Shown here piece by piece: positions 18,618-29,854 of a DNA stretch of 64,000 nt; positions within the stretch are counted from its first letter, which is position 1, and each line of letters opens with the position of its first letter. The stretch comes from Prauserella muralis (GTDB taxonomy: Bacteria > Actinomycetota > Actinomycetes > Mycobacteriales > Pseudonocardiaceae), in assembly GCF_003202285.1 (NCBI RefSeq), contig NZ_MASW01000007.1:496001-560000 (forward strand). Reading direction: 5' to 3'. The translations under genes and the position numbers were made by a program. Under the pieces are notes generated by a model, which saw nothing but the letters and a program-made list of their open reading frames with translations, searched no databases and was not told where the DNA came from.

Positions 18618-19469
18618 TTACGCGAGCGGCAGCGGCAGAATGCCGCCCGTGGCCTCGCGCAGCGCGTCGCGCATCACCTCGCGGGGCGCCGCCAGCCCGG
18701 TGAACTGCTCCACCTGGCCGAACGCCTGGTGCAACAACATGTCCAGGCCCGTCGCGACCCGGCGGCCCTGCGCGGCCACCGCCTCGGCCAGCGGGGTGGG
18801 CCACGGGTGGTAGATCACGTCCAGCACGCACGGCGCGCACGCCAGCGCGCCGACGTGCGGGGCGACCGCGTCCGGCGGCACGGTGGTCACCAGCACCGCC
18901 GACTCGGCCGCCACCCGCCGGAAGTCCACCTCGGACCAGCGCAGCACCTCCACGGCGAGCCCCGCGCGCTTGGCCGCGGCCACGGCGTCCTCGGCCCGCG
19001 CGGGCTCCCGCACCACCAGCCGCACCCCGGTCAGGCCCAGTTCGGCGAACGCGGCCGCGGCGGCCGACGCGGTGCCGCCCGCGCCCAGCACCACCGCCGT
19101 GTCCCCGGCACCGGGTGTGAAGCCGCCCGCGGCCCGCAGAGCGCCGGTGACGCCGTCGACGTCGGTGCAGTCGGCGCGCCAGCCGCCCGAGCCGAGCCGC
19201 ACGAGCGTGTTCGCGGCCCCGACGGTGCGGGCCCTGCGAGTCGCCTCGGCGGCGCACTCCAGCGCCGCGCGCTTGCCCGGCATCGTCACCGAGAGGCCGG
19301 CCCACTCCTGGCCGAGCCCGGCGACGAACCCGGGCAGGCCCTCGGCGTCCAGCTCGACCCGCTCGTAGCTCCAGCCGTGCAGACCGAGTGCCGCGTAGGC
19401 CGCGCCGTGCAGCACCGGAGACAGCGAGTGCCGCACCGGCTTGCCGAGCACCGCCGCCCGCCGTTCCAT
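18618..19469 (-). CDS. aroE: Shikimate dehydrogenase
   Basis: NADPH-dependent reduction of 3-dehydroshikimate to shikimate. It has 283 residues. Substrate-site residues Ser15 and Ser17 (HSLSPVL), catalytic Lys66 (VTMPGK), Asn87 (ANTL) and Asp103 (CTDVDG) are present, with GAGGTA at 129-134 for the cofactor. A Cys replaces the usual Asn before TDVDG. It lies one base after mltG and 10 kb from the other aro genes. Confidence 0.94.
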   Translation of the reverse strand: MERRAAVLGKPVRHSLSPVLHGAAYAALGLHGWSYERVELDAEGLPGFVAGLGQEWAGLSVTMPGKRAALECAAEATRRARTVGAANTLVRLGSGGWRADCTDVDGVTGALRAAGGFTPGAGDTAVVLGAGGTASAAAAAFAELGLTGVRLVVREPARAEDAVAAAKRAGLAVEVLRWSEVDFRRVAAESAVLVTTVPPDAVAPHVGALACAPCVLDVIYHPWPTPLAEAVAAQGRRVATGLDMLLHQAFGQVEQFTGLAAPREVMRDALREATGGILPLPLA

Positions 19470-19470
19470 G

Positions 19471-21060
19471 TCAGAAGACTCCGCGCCGCTGCGCGTCCTC
19501 GACGTTGCGCCGGTGCTCGTCGTAGCTGGCGGAGAAGCACGACAGGCCGTTGGTCTCGCACTTGACGAAGTACAGCCAGTCGCCCTCGGCCGGCCGCTCG
19601 GCGGCGGCGATGGCCTCGGCGCTGGGCGCGGAGATCGGCGTCGGCGGCAGGCCGGTGTTGCGGTAGGTGTTGTAGGCGCCCGCCCGCTGCCGGTCCGCCG
19701 CGTTGGTGCGGATCTCGGGCCGGTCGAGCACGTAGTTCACCGTCGAGTCCATCTCCAGCCGCATCCCCTTGTCGAGGCGGTTGTAGATGACGCGGGCGAC
19801 CTTGCCGAAGTCGGCCTCCACGCCCTCCCGCTCGATGATCGAGGCGATGACCAGGACCTGGTAGGGGCTGAACTCGGTGCTGCCCGCCGCGTCGGGCAGG
19901 CCGGCCGCCTGCATCCGCAGTGCCGACTTGGACAGCACCTCCGTGAGCAGGCGGGTCGCGTCCCAGCCCGGCTTCACGTCATAGACCCCGGGCTGGATGA
20001 TGCCCTCCAGCCTGCGCTTCGGCTCGGCCTTCGCCGCGTCGGCGACCGCCCAGCCGGGCACGCCGAGCTTGGCCAGGTCGGCGGTGGCCGCGGTCTGCCG
20101 CAGCTCCTCGGCGGGTATGCACGTGCTCCTGCCGTTGAGCTCGGCGCACGAGGCCTGCGACAGCTGGGAGAACACCCCGGGCGTCACCTTGCCGCCCGGC
20201 TGGGTGATGTCGTCGAGCTGGGTGCCGGGCCGCAGCTGCAGCTCCCCGACCCTCGCCTCCGGCCGGACGAGGTTCGTGACCGCGTCGGCGCCGGAGATCT
20301 TGGTCTTCACCTGGTAGTAGCCGGGCTGGATCGACAGCACCCGCTGGTCGTCCTCGCTCGCGGCGACGAACGCCTCGGCGCTGGCGACGACGTCGAGCTG
20401 CTCGAGCTTGTTCGCGATGGCCCTGGTGGAGTCGCCGTCCTCCACCTGCAGCACCACGTCCTTCTCGCCCGCGCCCGAGTAGTCCTCGAACCCGAAGCCG
20501 AGCAGCTCCCGCGCGCCGTAGTAGGCACCGCCGGCCAGCAGCACGATCACCGTGAGTGCCGCCATCCAGCCGAGGAAGCGCCTGCCCCGCTTGCGCGTGC
20601 GCTTCGGCTCCGGTGGCTCGTCGCGCTCGTCGTCGAAGTACTCCGGCAGCGCGCGGTCGTCGTCGTCCTCGTAGTACTCGTCGTCGGCGACGCCCTCGTC
20701 GAGCAGCTCGTCGTAGCCGAGGTCGAGGATCTCGGTGGGGTTCTCGTCGGGTGGCACGCCGTCATTGGGGGAACGCCTGCGGCGCGGCGGCTCACCGCGG
20801 CGCGCGGGGGGACGGGGACGTCGCTCCGGCGGGGGCTCGGGCGGCTCCCCCTGCCGCGCGGCGCCCGCGCGAGGGCCGGGCTCGGGTGCCGCATGCCGGG
20901 CGCGGCGTAGCGGTGGCCGCCTGCTCGCGGGCTGGTCGCCCGCGAGCGGGCGCTGAGGCGGTTCCGCGGGTGCGGGGCGTTGCGGGCGCTCGGCGGGCGC
21001 GGGCCGCTGGGGCGGCCTTGCCCTGCGCCTGCCACCGGGACCGTCGTAGGGCGTGCTCAT
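19471..21060 (-). CDS. mltG: Endolytic murein transglycosylase MltG
   Basis: Membrane-bound lytic transglycosylase that cuts nascent glycan strands and sets their length. The 529 residues comprise a Pro/Arg-rich then acidic cytoplasmic region (1-160), one membrane helix (about 163-184), a LysM-like segment and the YceG catalytic domain. The catalytic Glu410 lies in IASIIEREG and the motif [11 protein letters not shown] is near the end. The long disordered N-terminus is usual in actinobacteria. Its start overlaps the ruvX stop by four bases. Confidence 0.93.
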   Translation of the reverse strand: MSTPYDGPGGRRRARPPQRPAPAERPQRPAPAEPPQRPLAGDQPASRRPPLRRARHAAPEPGPRAGAARQGEPPEPPPERRPRPPARRGEPPRRRRSPNDGVPPDENPTEILDLGYDELLDEGVADDEYYEDDDDRALPEYFDDERDEPPEPKRTRKRGRRFLGWMAALTVIVLLAGGAYYGARELLGFGFEDYSGAGEKDVVLQVEDGDSTRAIANKLEQLDVVASAEAFVAASEDDQRVLSIQPGYYQVKTKISGADAVTNLVRPEARVGELQLRPGTQLDDITQPGGKVTPGVFSQLSQASCAELNGRSTCIPAEELRQTAATADLAKLGVPGWAVADAAKAEPKRRLEGIIQPGVYDVKPGWDATRLLTEVLSKSALRMQAAGLPDAAGSTEFSPYQVLVIASIIEREGVEADFGKVARVIYNRLDKGMRLEMDSTVNYVLDRPEIRTNAADRQRAGAYNTYRNTGLPPTPISAPSAEAIAAAERPAEGDWLYFVKCETNGLSCFSASYDEHRRNVEDAQRRGVF

Positions 21061-21551
21061 GCCTGACCCGCTCCCCTCGCGATCGCGGCGCCGCGGGCGT
21101 CCAGCCAGCCCTGCAGGATCTCGACGGCCGCGGCCTGGTCGACCACGGCGCGCTGCTTGCGGCCCTTCACACCGCGCTGGGACAGCATGCGGCTCGCGCT
21201 GACGGTGGTGAGCCGCTCGTCCGCCAGCCGGACCGGGACCGGGTCCAGGCGTGCGGCCAGCCGGTCCGCGTACTCGACGGCGATCGCCGCAGCCCGGCCG
21301 TGCCGGTCCGCGAGCGTCCTCGGCAGTCCCACGATCACCTCAACCACCTCGTTTTCGGTGACAAGACGGGCCAGGTCGTCGAGATCGCTGTCGCCTTCCG
21401 CATCACGCGACAGCGTAACGAGCGGGCTCGCCAGCAGCGGGGCGGGATCGCTCAGCGCGACCCCGACCCGCACGGAGCCGACATCGACCGCGAGCCTGCG
21501 GCCGGCACCGGGATCATGCTCCCCGGGCCGGTCGGGTCGACGCTCGCTCAC
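21057..21551 (-). CDS. ruvX: YqgF/RuvX Holliday-junction resolvase-like protein
   Basis: A 164-residue RNase H-fold protein with the characteristic N-terminal [16 protein letters not shown] and PRTLADRHG, and a C-terminal DERLTTVSA followed by the conserved [11 protein letters not shown]. Family members process rRNA 5' ends or act as junction resolvases; the role here is not determined. It overlaps both alaS upstream and mltG downstream by four bases. Confidence 0.92.
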   Translation of the reverse strand: MSERRPDRPGEHDPGAGRRLAVDVGSVRVGVALSDPAPLLASPLVTLSRDAEGDSDLDDLARLVTENEVVEVIVGLPRTLADRHGRAAAIAVEYADRLAARLDPVPVRLADERLTTVSASRMLSQRGVKGRKQRAVVDQAAAVEILQGWLDARGAAIARGAGQA

Positions 21552-24208
21552 CCCTGGGCTACCGCGTTCCGCAGTGCGGCGATGGCCTGCTCGACACCGG
21601 CCGGGTTGCTGCCGCCGCCCTGGGCCATGTCGGGCTTGCCGCCGCCCCTGCCGCCGAGGGCATCCGCGAACGCGGGCACCAGCTTGCCCGCGGCGAAACC
21701 CTTGTCCCTGGCGGCGGCCGTCGTCGCCACGACGAAGCTGACCTTGTCGCCGGACGGCGCGAACAGCGCGACCACACCCGGCCGGGAACCGAGCCGGTTG
21801 CGCACCTCGCCCGCCAGCGCGCGCACACCGCCCGCGTCGACCCCGTCGGCCAGCTTCTCCGCCACCAGCGCGACCCCTCCGACGTCCTGCGCCTTCTCGG
21901 CCAGCGAAGCGGCGGAGCCGAGCACCTGCTGGGTGCGCAGCTGCTCGATCTCCTTCTCGGCGTTGCGCAGCCGGGTCAGCACGTCCTCGATGCGCGCGGG
22001 CAGCTGGTCGGTGGGCACCTTCAGGGTGCCGGCCAGCTGCGAGACGAGCAGCTGCTCCTTGCGGACGTGGCGCAGTGCGTCCTGCCCGACCAGCGCCTCC
22101 ACCCGGTGCACGCCCGAGCCGATCGAGGAGTCGCCGACGAGCTTGACCAGGCCGAGCTGGCCGATGCGCTCCACGTGCGTGCCGCCGCAGAGCTCGCGTG
22201 AGTAGTCGCCCATGTCCACGACACGGACGTCGTTGCCGTACTTCTCACCGAAGAGCGCGATCGCTCCGAGTTCGAGCGCCTTGTCCTTGGTGGTGATGTA
22301 CGACTGCACCTCGACGTCGGTCTGGAGGTAGTCGTTGACCTCCTCCTCCACCTCGGTGAGCAGGTCGGCCGACACGGCGCCGGGGGTGGTGAAGTCGAAC
22401 CGCATGCGGCCCGGGGAGTTGAGCGAACCGGCCTGGGCGGCGCGCTTGCCGTAGGCGCCACGCACGGCGGCGTGCACCAGGTGGGTGGCCGAGTGCGAGC
22501 GGGCGATGGCCGCGCGCCGCATCTCGTCCACCGACGCGGTGAGCTCAGTGTCGATGGCGACCTCGCCCGCGAGCACCTCGACGCGGTGCACGAACAGCCC
22601 GGGGACGAGCTTCTGCACGTCGTGGACCTTCACCTCGACGCCGGGCCCGACGAGCACGCCCGTGTCGGCGATCTGCCCGCCGCTCTCGGCGTAGAAGGGC
22701 GTGCGGTCCAGGATCAGCTCGGCGCGGTGACCCTCGCCGACCACGGCCGCGGGCGCGCCGTTCTCCAGCAGCCCGATGACCCGGGCGGTGGCCTGCAGGT
22801 CGGTGTAGCCGAGGAACCGCGTCTCGCCGTGCCGCTCCAGCAGCTCCCGGTACACCGACAGGTCGCCGTGCCCGGTCTTGCGCGCGGCGGCGTCGGCCTT
22901 GGCGCGGTCGCGCTGCTGCTGCATCAGCGTGCGGAAGCCCTCCTCGTCGACCGAAAGACCCTGCTCGGCGGCCATCTCCAGGGTCAGGTCGATCGGGAAG
23001 CCGTAGGTGTCGTGCAGCTGGAACGCCTTGTCCCCGGCCAGGATCCGGTCCCCGGAGCGCTTGGTCTCCTCGGCGGCCAGGTCGAAGATGCGCGAGCCGC
23101 TGGTGAGCGTGGCGAGGAAGGTCTCCTCCTCGGCGCGCATGACGTCGCTGATCCGGTCGAAGTCGCGGGCGATCTCCGGGTACGAGGGGGCCATGGCGTC
23201 GCGCACGACCTTGGCGAACTCGGGCAGCACGGGCTCGTGCACGCCGAGCAGGCGGATGGAGCGCACGATGCGGCGAAGCAGCCTGCGCAGCACGTAGCCG
23301 CGGGCCTCGTTGCCGGGGGTGACGCCGTCGCCGATGAGCATCACGCCGGAGCGGGCGTGGTCGGCGATGACACGGAACCGCACGTCGTCGGCGTGGTCGG
23401 CGCCGTAGCGGCGGCCGGAGAACTCCTCGGCCCTGCTGATGACCGGGCGCACGAGATCGGTCTCGTAGACGTTGGCCACGCCCTGCAGCAGGTAGGCGAC
23501 CCGCTCGACACCCATGCCGGTGTCGATGTTCTTCTTCGGCAGCTCCCCGATCGGCGGGTGGCCCTCCTTGGGGCTGAGGTCGCCGCGCTCGTCCTGCATG
23601 AAGACGAGGTTCCAGATCTCCAGGTAGCGATCCTCGTCGACGACGGGGCCGCCCTCGCGCCCGAACTCGGGGCCGCGGTCGTAGTAGATCTCCGAGCACG
23701 GGCCTCCGGGACCGGGCACGCCCATGTCCCAGTAGTTGTCCTTGCCGCCGCGCGACTGGATCCGCTCGGACGGGATACCGGCGATCTCGCTCCACAGGCC
23801 GGCGGCCTCGGAGTCGTTCTCGTAGACGGTGACCCAGATGCGGTCCGGGTCGAAGCCGAAGCCGCCGTCGTTCTGCGAGCTGGTGATCAGCTCCCAGGCC
23901 CGCTCGATGGCGCCTTCCTTGAAGTAGTCACCGAACGAGAAGTTGCCCGCCATTTGGAAGAACGTGTTGTGGCGGGTGGTCTTGCCGACCTCGTCGATGT
24001 CGCCGGTGCGCACGCACTTCTGCACGCTCGTCGCCCTCGGGTACGGCGGCGGTACGTCACCGAGGAAGTACGGCTTGAACTGGACCATCCCCGCGTTGAC
24101 GAACAACAGCGTCGGGTCGTCCAGGATCAGCGAGGCGCTGGGCACCTTCGTGTGCCCGTGCTTTTCGAAGTAGTCCAGGAACCGCTTGTTGATCTCGTGT
24201 GTTTCCAC
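21548..24208 (-). CDS. alaS: Alanyl-tRNA synthetase
   Basis: Charges tRNA-Ala. The 886 residues show class II catalytic motifs in the first 450 residues ([32 protein letters not shown]), then the editing domain with its zinc ligands HSATH and CGGTH, and the C-Ala dimerisation domain ending in a [12 protein letters not shown] stretch. GTG start at 24208. The order alaS-ruvX-mltG-aroE is the standard actinobacterial one. Confidence 0.97.
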   Translation of the reverse strand: METHEINKRFLDYFEKHGHTKVPSASLILDDPTLLFVNAGMVQFKPYFLGDVPPPYPRATSVQKCVRTGDIDEVGKTTRHNTFFQMAGNFSFGDYFKEGAIERAWELITSSQNDGGFGFDPDRIWVTVYENDSEAAGLWSEIAGIPSERIQSRGGKDNYWDMGVPGPGGPCSEIYYDRGPEFGREGGPVVDEDRYLEIWNLVFMQDERGDLSPKEGHPPIGELPKKNIDTGMGVERVAYLLQGVANVYETDLVRPVISRAEEFSGRRYGADHADDVRFRVIADHARSGVMLIGDGVTPGNEARGYVLRRLLRRIVRSIRLLGVHEPVLPEFAKVVRDAMAPSYPEIARDFDRISDVMRAEEETFLATLTSGSRIFDLAAEETKRSGDRILAGDKAFQLHDTYGFPIDLTLEMAAEQGLSVDEEGFRTLMQQQRDRAKADAAARKTGHGDLSVYRELLERHGETRFLGYTDLQATARVIGLLENGAPAAVVGEGHRAELILDRTPFYAESGGQIADTGVLVGPGVEVKVHDVQKLVPGLFVHRVEVLAGEVAIDTELTASVDEMRRAAIARSHSATHLVHAAVRGAYGKRAAQAGSLNSPGRMRFDFTTPGAVSADLLTEVEEEVNDYLQTDVEVQSYITTKDKALELGAIALFGEKYGNDVRVVDMGDYSRELCGGTHVERIGQLGLVKLVGDSSIGSGVHRVEALVGQDALRHVRKEQLLVSQLAGTLKVPTDQLPARIEDVLTRLRNAEKEIEQLRTQQVLGSAASLAEKAQDVGGVALVAEKLADGVDAGGVRALAGEVRNRLGSRPGVVALFAPSGDKVSFVVATTAAARDKGFAAGKLVPAFADALGGRGGGKPDMAQGGGSNPAGVEQAIAALRNAVAQG

Positions 24209-24277
24209 TGGTCTTCCTTGAGCTGAGGCTTGAGGGGGCGAACGACGACGGCGGGAAGGGACGCGGCGGCGCGCCGC

Positions 24278-24601
24278 TCAGCTCCCCGCCCGAGGCGCTC
24301 GCCGGGTACGCGGCTCCTGGGCGGCGTGCTTGCCGCCCTCGCCCGGCAACGCGGCCGGCGCGCTCCTGCGTGGCAGACCCGAGCGCTGCTCCACGATGTC
24401 GTTCAGCTCCTGCTCCCGCTCGCTCATCCCGGCACGGATGTCCGCGCCAAAGGCACCGAGGGCGCCGGCGAGCTCCCGCACGGCGTCCCCCAGATTCGAG
24501 GCTAACCCGGCGGGCGTGGCTTGACGAGCGGTTTCGGTGGCCTTGCGCGACAGGGCGACGCCGGCGGCCACACCGACGCCCATCCAGAACAGCCGCCTCA
24601 C
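24278..24601 (-). CDS. DUF6167-like small membrane-anchored protein
   Basis: A 107-residue protein with one N-terminal membrane helix (RRLFWMGVGVAAGVALSRKA) and an amphipathic region with ADIRAGMSEREQELNDIV, which matches my memory of DUF6167 proteins encoded just before alaS in actinobacteria. The tail is basic and Ala/Arg-rich. The GTG start overlaps the upstream DUF948 stop (GTGA). Function unknown; linkage to alaS is conserved. Confidence 0.78.
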   Translation of the reverse strand: MRRLFWMGVGVAAGVALSRKATETARQATPAGLASNLGDAVRELAGALGAFGADIRAGMSEREQELNDIVEQRSGLPRRSAPAALPGEGGKHAAQEPRTRRAPRAGS

Positions 24602-25005
24602 CTGCGGCCACCCTTCCTGCCCCGGCGCGCGTGCTTGCCGTTGTCCTCGGCCTTGGCCTTGCGGCGCGCCCGCATCGCCTTCGTGACGCCGTAGGAGAAC
24701 GCGGCGGTCTTCACGAGCGGCCCGCCGAGCGTGGCGGTGAACACCGAGGACAGCGCCGAGACGTTGCCCGACACGGCCTGCGCGTTCGCCGTGATGCCGT
24801 CCACGCGCTCCAGCTGCGTGTTGACGTGCGTGATGGTGTCGTTGGCCCCGTGCAGGATCGGATCGGTGTTCTCGTGCGCCTTCCGGATGGCGATCGTCGC
24901 CTCGTCCAGCGTGCGGCCGAGCTTGATCAACGCGATCGCCAGGAACAACACCAGCAACACGAAGGCGCCTGCGGCGATCAGCGCGGCGATGTGCCCTGCC
25001 GACAC
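24598..25005 (-). CDS. DUF948 domain membrane protein
   Basis: A 135-residue protein: one N-terminal helix (about 5-27) followed by a coiled-coil-like helical region (residues 30-90, LGRTLDEATIAIRKAHENTD) and a Lys/Arg-rich end. It fits DUF948, a family with general-stress relatives of unknown function. I chose the GTG at 25005 because GGAGGAGG lies just upstream; a longer form back to 25083 has no Shine-Dalgarno. Co-transcribed with the DUF6167-like gene. Confidence 0.8.
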   Translation of the reverse strand: MSAGHIAALIAAGAFVLLVLFLAIALIKLGRTLDEATIAIRKAHENTDPILHGANDTITHVNTQLERVDGITANAQAVSGNVSALSSVFTATLGGPLVKTAAFSYGVTKAMRARRKAKAEDNGKHARRGRKGGRR

Positions 25006-25051
25006 GTGCCCTCCTCCAGAGACTCGATGGCGACGTCGGTCGCGCGTCAGG

Positions 25052-25960
25052 CTACCGTGCGTCGTCCGCCCCGGCCGGGCCACCCTGCCCGTCCGTCACA
25101 CTCCGTGTTGCGACGGCTCGGTACAGCGCCGCCATGTCCTCGTCGGCGTGTCCGGCGGCCGCCGCGCGCCCGAGGTGCTGCCTCGCCGCGCGAACTCCGG
25201 CGAGGTCGGCGCCGCCGCTCTCGGCCAGCACCAGATCGGCGTCCTTGAGCGCGTGCCGCGTGGCGAAACTCAGCGGGTAGCTGTCGTTGCGCATCGCCTC
25301 GCCCTTGACGTGGGCGTAGCCGACGTCGAGCGGGCCCCCGCCGATGGCGTCGAGGAACAGCCCCGGGTCGACACCCAGCTCCCGCGACAGGGCGATGCTC
25401 TCGGCCGTGGCGTTGGTCAGCGCCAGCACCCACGCGTTGGCGACCAGCTTGAGTCTGCTGCCCGCACCCGCCGGGCCCGTCCACAGCGTGCGGGAGCCGA
25501 CGGCGTCGAACACCGGGGCGCACCGCTCGCGCAGCTCCACGGGTCCGGAACCGAGGACCACGAGCGTGCCCTGCTCGGCGGGGGCCCGCGTGCCGAGCAC
25601 GGGCGCGTCGACGAACGGCACGTTCGCGCGCCGCGCCAGCGCGGCGAGCACATCGGTCTGCTCGCCGCCGACGGTGCTCGTCTGGATCCACACGGCGCCG
25701 GGCGCGAAGGAGCCGAGGACCGGCTCGACGGTCTCGCGGACGGCGGCGCCGTCGGCGAGCATCGTCACCACGAAGTCCGCGCCCTCGACGGCCTCGACCG
25801 GTGTGGCGGCCACCACGGCTCCCCGCGCGGCGAGCGGCTGCGCCTTCTCGCGTGTGCGGTTCCAGGCACGCACGCGCAGGCCGGCGTCGAGCAGGTTGGC
25901 CGCCATCGGCAGCCCCATCACGCCGGTGCCGAGGACGGCGACGGTCGGTGCGTCCGCCAT
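25052..25960 (-). CDS. NAD(P)-dependent beta-hydroxyacid dehydrogenase family protein
   Basis: A 302-residue oxidoreductase of the 3-hydroxyisobutyrate dehydrogenase superfamily. The N-terminal Rossmann motif is AVLGTGVMGLPMA; the substrate-binding DAPVLGTR and the catalytic lysine region SRLKLVANAW are visible. Substrate not assignable; imine-reductase-like and glyoxylate-reductase members share this layout. ATG 25960 has GGGAG five bases upstream. Confidence 0.86.
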   Translation of the reverse strand: MADAPTVAVLGTGVMGLPMAANLLDAGLRVRAWNRTREKAQPLAARGAVVAATPVEAVEGADFVVTMLADGAAVRETVEPVLGSFAPGAVWIQTSTVGGEQTDVLAALARRANVPFVDAPVLGTRAPAEQGTLVVLGSGPVELRERCAPVFDAVGSRTLWTGPAGAGSRLKLVANAWVLALTNATAESIALSRELGVDPGLFLDAIGGGPLDVGYAHVKGEAMRNDSYPLSFATRHALKDADLVLAESGGADLAGVRAARQHLGRAAAAGHADEDMAALYRAVATRSVTDGQGGPAGADDAR

Positions 25961-26053
25961 GTGCACTCCCTGAGGTCGGCTCGCTGTCGTCTCGTGCCGG
26001 GGTAGCCCGGCGCGGGCAGGACCATGCCAGGCAGGCCGGGCGAGTCCGCTGCC

Positions 26054-27433
26054 TCAGCCGTCGCCGCGCACGGTCCGCCGCAGCTTCGGCACCCGCTCGG
26101 CGAGCGTGCGTTCCGCGCCGCGCGAGGTCGGGTTGTAGTAGTCCCTGCCGACCAGCTCGTCCGGCGGGTACTGCTGCGTGAGCACGCCCTCGGTCACGTC
26201 GTGCGGGTAGCGGTAGCCCTGCGCGTTGCCGAGCTGGGCCGCGCCCGCGTAGTGGCCGTCGCGCAGGTGCGGCGGCACGGTGCCGACGCCGCCCGCGCGC
26301 ACGTCGGCGAGCGCGGCGTCGATCCCGGCGATGACGGCGTTGGACTTCGGCGCGGTCGCCAGGTGCACGGTCGCCTGCGCGAGCGCGAGCCTGCCCTCGG
26401 GCATGCCGATGAACTGCACGGCGTGCGCGGCGGCCACGGCGGCCTGCAGCGCGGTGGGATCGGCCATCCCGATGTCCTCGCTCGCGTGCACCACGAGCCT
26501 GCGGGCGACGAACCGCGGGTCCTCGCCCGCCTCGATCATCCTGGCGAGGTAGTGCAGCGCGGCGTCGACGTCGGAGCCCCGGATCGACTTGATGAACGCG
26601 CTGATGACGTCGTAGTGCTGGTCGCCGTCGCGGTCGTAGCGCACCGCCGCCTTGTCCACAGTGGATTCCACGGTGGCGAGTTCGATCACGGCGGAGCCGG
26701 TGGCCTTCGCCGCGTCGGCGGCGGCCTCCAGCGCGGTGAGCGCGCGCCGCGCGTCGCCGGAGGCCAGGCGCACGAGGTGGGCCATCGCCTCGTCGCTCAG
26801 CTCGAACTCGCCGCCGAGCCCGCGTTCCTCGGTGAGGGCCCGCGCGATCAGGTCGCGGATGTCGTCGTCGGTGAGCGGACGCAGCTGCAGCACCAGCGAG
26901 CGCGACAGCAGCGGGGACACCACCGAGAACGACGGGTTCTCCGTGGTGGCGGCCACCAGCAGCACCGTGCGGTCCTCCACGGCCCCCAGCAGCGCGTCCT
27001 GCTGGGTCTTGGAGAAGCGGTGCACCTCGTCGATGAACAGCACGGTGTCCTCGGCGTTGTACCGGCGGCGGCGCCGCGCCTCCTCGATGACGCCGCGCAC
27101 CTCCTTCACGCCAGCCGACAGCGCCGACAGCGCCACGAAGCGGCGCCCGGTGGCGGTGGACACCAGGTTCGCCAGCGTCGTCTTGCCGGTGCCCGGAGGG
27201 CCGTACAGCAGCACGGACGCCGGCGCGGCGCCCTCGACGAGCCTGCGCAGCGGCGCTCCCTCCCCGAGCAGATGTTGCTGCCCGACGACCTCGCCGAGGG
27301 TCCTCGGGCGCATCCGCACGGCCAGCGGCGACCCGGGCGGAGCCGGTGGCGGCTGCGCGGGCGCCCGCGGCTCGGCGGGCTCCGGCGGCGCCGCCAGGTC
27401 CGGGTTCACCGTGAAGAGCTCGTCCTGTTCCAC
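26054..27433 (-). CDS. rarA: Replication-associated recombination protein A (RarA/MgsA)
   Basis: AAA+ ATPase that acts at stalled replication forks. It has 459 residues: a proline-rich N-terminus, Walker [10 protein letters not shown] at 78-86, Walker [11 protein letters not shown] with Asp135-Glu136, sensor ATTENPSF, and the C-terminal tetramerisation region with YPHDV and [11 protein letters not shown] chose the GTG at 27433 (VEQDELF); the reading frame continues further upstream without family sequence. Confidence 0.94.
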   Translation of the reverse strand: MEQDELFTVNPDLAAPPEPAEPRAPAQPPPAPPGSPLAVRMRPRTLGEVVGQQHLLGEGAPLRRLVEGAAPASVLLYGPPGTGKTTLANLVSTATGRRFVALSALSAGVKEVRGVIEEARRRRRYNAEDTVLFIDEVHRFSKTQQDALLGAVEDRTVLLVAATTENPSFSVVSPLLSRSLVLQLRPLTDDDIRDLIARALTEERGLGGEFELSDEAMAHLVRLASGDARRALTALEAAADAAKATGSAVIELATVESTVDKAAVRYDRDGDQHYDVISAFIKSIRGSDVDAALHYLARMIEAGEDPRFVARRLVVHASEDIGMADPTALQAAVAAAHAVQFIGMPEGRLALAQATVHLATAPKSNAVIAGIDAALADVRAGGVGTVPPHLRDGHYAGAAQLGNAQGYRYPHDVTEGVLTQQYPPDELVGRDYYNPTSRGAERTLAERVPKLRRTVRGDG

Positions 27434-27516
27434 ACGGGAAACGGTAGCGCCGGGCGCCGACAACCCCGCGCAGCCTCCACACGCCGGCGGAACCGCTGAG
27501 CCCAATGCGGCGGTGG

Positions 27517-28461
27517 TCAGAGGCTCGCGGCGGCGGGGAGCTCGGCCTGGGCGGCGACGCCATGCTGCTCGGCGCCCGGCCGTACCGGGGAGGCGTCGGC
27601 GGCCGGCCGGCCCGCACCGGTCCAGCCTGCCCAGCCCGCGGCTCGGCGGGTCGCGGAGCGCAGCATGATGCTCGCCGCGTGCGGCACCAGGTCCCTGCCG
27701 CGCCGCCACAACCACGGAATGCCCTTGACCACGAGCCAGCCGACGTGGCCTGCCGCGCCCACCTGGGCGCCTCCCGAGCAGGCCAGGCTCACCGGGGCGG
27801 GCACCCCGAAGCCCTCGGCGCGCAGCAGGTCGGCGAACTCGCGCGCCAGCAGCCGATGGCCCAGCTCGGAGGGGTGCAGCCGGTCCACGCTCCACGCCGT
27901 CAGCTCGTAGGCGCCGGGGACCTGGCCGAGGTCGACGCAGGGCACGCCGTGCCGGGCCACGACACCGTCGATGGCGGCGTTGAGCTGCTCGATCCGCCCC
28001 CGCAGTGCGCGGTGCAGCGAACCCGGCAGCCGGAAGACGCGGCCGTGGTCGTGGTACCGCACCGGCACGGGCACCGCACCGGCCGTCCGCAGTGTGGTCA
28101 GCACGTGGTCGAGGTCGGCGGCGATGCCGGCGGGGTCGAAGTCCGACCGCAACGTGTCGTTCATGCCGACGATGACGAGCGCGGCGTCGGGGCGGTGCGC
28201 CACGGCCGCGGGCAGCTGCTCGGTCCGCACGCAGCGCATCCGCGCGCCGGTGAACGAGCAGTTGAGGTACCCGGCGGGCTCGACGCCGAGGGCCCGCGCC
28301 ACGAGCGGGCCCACGCCGCGCCAGCCGCCGCCGGGCAGCGGGTCGCCGAGCCCGACCGCCGTCGAGTCGCCGAGCACCGCCAGGCGGACGGGGCCGGTAC
28401 GGGGTTGGGGGTTCACTGTCCGGGCGAGGTCGTCGCACACCACGGTGACACCATGGGCCAC
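27517..28461 (-). CDS. SGNH/GDSL-family hydrolase
   Basis: A 314-residue esterase-type protein with block I GDS (Ser33 in LGDSTAVG), block III GMND (Asn101) and block V DRLH (Asp193, His196). No signal peptide is visible, though the C-terminal quarter is hydrophobic and Ala/Arg-rich. Possible substrates include acyl or acetyl esters; none can be chosen. It lies between rarA and the APH-like gene on the same strand. Confidence 0.84.
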   Translation of the reverse strand: MAHGVTVVCDDLARTVNPQPRTGPVRLAVLGDSTAVGLGDPLPGGGWRGVGPLVARALGVEPAGYLNCSFTGARMRCVRTEQLPAAVAHRPDAALVIVGMNDTLRSDFDPAGIAADLDHVLTTLRTAGAVPVPVRYHDHGRVFRLPGSLHRALRGRIEQLNAAIDGVVARHGVPCVDLGQVPGAYELTAWSVDRLHPSELGHRLLAREFADLLRAEGFGVPAPVSLACSGGAQVGAAGHVGWLVVKGIPWLWRRGRDLVPHAASIMLRSATRRAAGWAGWTGAGRPAADASPVRPGAEQHGVAAQAELPAAASL

Positions 28462-28535
28462 GCCGGCTCACCGCTGGTGATGCCCGGGTAACGACACGTG
28501 AACCGGGTGACGAATGGTTGGTGCGGCGCGCCCGG

Positions 28536-29744
28536 TCAGCGGAACGCCGGGTACAGCGGCAACTCGAGACCGGGCCCGAACCGGGTGTTCAGCGCGCCCG
28601 CGACCGCGTAGGCCTGTTCGGCGACGTCGTCCTCACCGTCCCGCTCGGCGTGTTCGCCGAGGTCGCGCCACCAGGTCGCCAGCGCGGCCGCCGAGCCCGC
28701 CTGCGACGTCTCCGGCGCGCTGTCCAGCGCGGGCAGCCTGCGCAGCGTCGCCAGCCACACCAGCAGCAGCTCGTTGTCCAGCAGGTATGCCGACAAGGTG
28801 TCCTCGTCGGCGAGCGCGGGCCAGAGCTCGATGACCTCGGCACGCCACGCGGCGACCATCGCCTCGCCCATCCCCGCGGGCAGCGCCAGCGGCTTCGCGC
28901 TCGTGATGAACGGGATGCGCAGATGCGCGGCGTCGACGAGCGCGCTGCGGACGCGGCCGCGCTCGAAGTCCAGGAACCGCACCCCGGCGGGGGTGACGAG
29001 GTTGTTGTCCGGCCACAGGTCGACCGGGCTGAACGCGCGGTAGGACGGGGCGCGCACCTGCTCACCGACGCGCGTGGCGACGTCCCGCACCGCCTCCGGC
29101 GTGGCCACGCCGAGCACCTCCCGCAGCAGCACGGGCACCTGCTCGACGGCCTCGGCGGGGTCGGCGTCCAGGTCGCGGCCCGCCTGCTCCTCGCTCTTGG
29201 ACCGGATGCTGAGCCTGCGCAGCAGCGCGTTGAAGTCGGCTTCGCGGTTGGCGGTGCTGAAGTGGATCTTGCCGAGCGAGCGGGCCCACGACAGCAGGGC
29301 CGTCTCCGCCGCCCTGCTGTCCGAGCCGCGCAGTTTGTCCTCCAGCGTGGAGGTGCGGCCGAGGTCGTCGATGACGATGACCCGGTGCTCGGCGCTGTGC
29401 GCGAGCAGTTCCGGGCAGACGCGCTCCTCGGGCGGCAAAGCCGTGAACAGCTGGTAGCTCGCCGCCTCCCGCGCGAAGGAATCGGCCTCCCCGGGGCCGG
29501 GCGTGCCCGGGTAGTGCTTGACCACGAGCGTGCGCGGCAGCGCGAACGGCGAGGAGGCCACCCTGGCCCTGACCACCGTGGCCGGACCGCTGCCGTGGAG
29601 ATCCTCGGCATCGATCAGGGTGATGGCGCTGCCGAACCGCTGGGCGAGCACCGCCTCGGCGGCCTCGACCGCGGCCTCGATGGTCAGAGATTCCGCTCCT
29701 GCGCCGACGGTCGAATCGTCGGCAGAGGAGGTATCGACAGTCAT
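28536..29744 (-). CDS. APH-like kinase-fold protein of unknown substrate
   Basis: A 402-residue protein with the aminoglycoside phosphotransferase/choline kinase fold: an N-lobe with VVKHYPG (likely ATP-binding Lys), hinge region VIVIDDLG, a catalytic loop [12 protein letters not shown] and the metal-binding FLDFERG. The catalytic Asp of the usual HGD motif is present, but the His is replaced by Pro-Val. It is not expected to be a resistance enzyme; similar proteins act on small molecules. ATG 29744; 110 bases downstream of aspS. Confidence 0.78.
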   Translation of the reverse strand: MTVDTSSADDSTVGAGAESLTIEAAVEAAEAVLAQRFGSAITLIDAEDLHGSGPATVVRARVASSPFALPRTLVVKHYPGTPGPGEADSFAREAASYQLFTALPPEERVCPELLAHSAEHRVIVIDDLGRTSTLEDKLRGSDSRAAETALLSWARSLGKIHFSTANREADFNALLRRLSIRSKSEEQAGRDLDADPAEAVEQVPVLLREVLGVATPEAVRDVATRVGEQVRAPSYRAFSPVDLWPDNNLVTPAGVRFLDFERGRVRSALVDAAHLRIPFITSAKPLALPAGMGEAMVAAWRAEVIELWPALADEDTLSAYLLDNELLLVWLATLRRLPALDSAPETSQAGSAAALATWWRDLGEHAERDGEDDVAEQAYAVAGALNTRFGPGLELPLYPAFR

Positions 29745-29854
29745 CGTGTCCGACCCTACTAGTGAACGAGCAACCGTGACCACAACGCGCGGGCATTTCC
29801 CGCGGCGCCGACATTCCCGCGCGCAGGCATCGCGCCCCTGGCGGGCCGCGGTCG

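Noticed and set aside
18577-19305. N-terminal extension of the secreted EEP protein through aroE
   Set aside because: It would overlap aroE on the same strand in another frame, and a signal peptide begins at 18576.
26653-26661. TTGTCCACA, a perfect actinobacterial DnaA box
   Set aside because: A single copy inside rarA codons; an origin needs a cluster of boxes and dnaA/dnaN context.
27501-27515. CCCAATGCGGCGG resembling the start of the 89-bp repeat
   Set aside because: Only about ten bases match, no second or third core follows, and the arms are absent.
28536-29744. Aminoglycoside resistance gene
   Set aside because: Only the kinase fold is shared; the catalytic loop differs from true APH enzymes and its place next to aspS suggests a housekeeping role.
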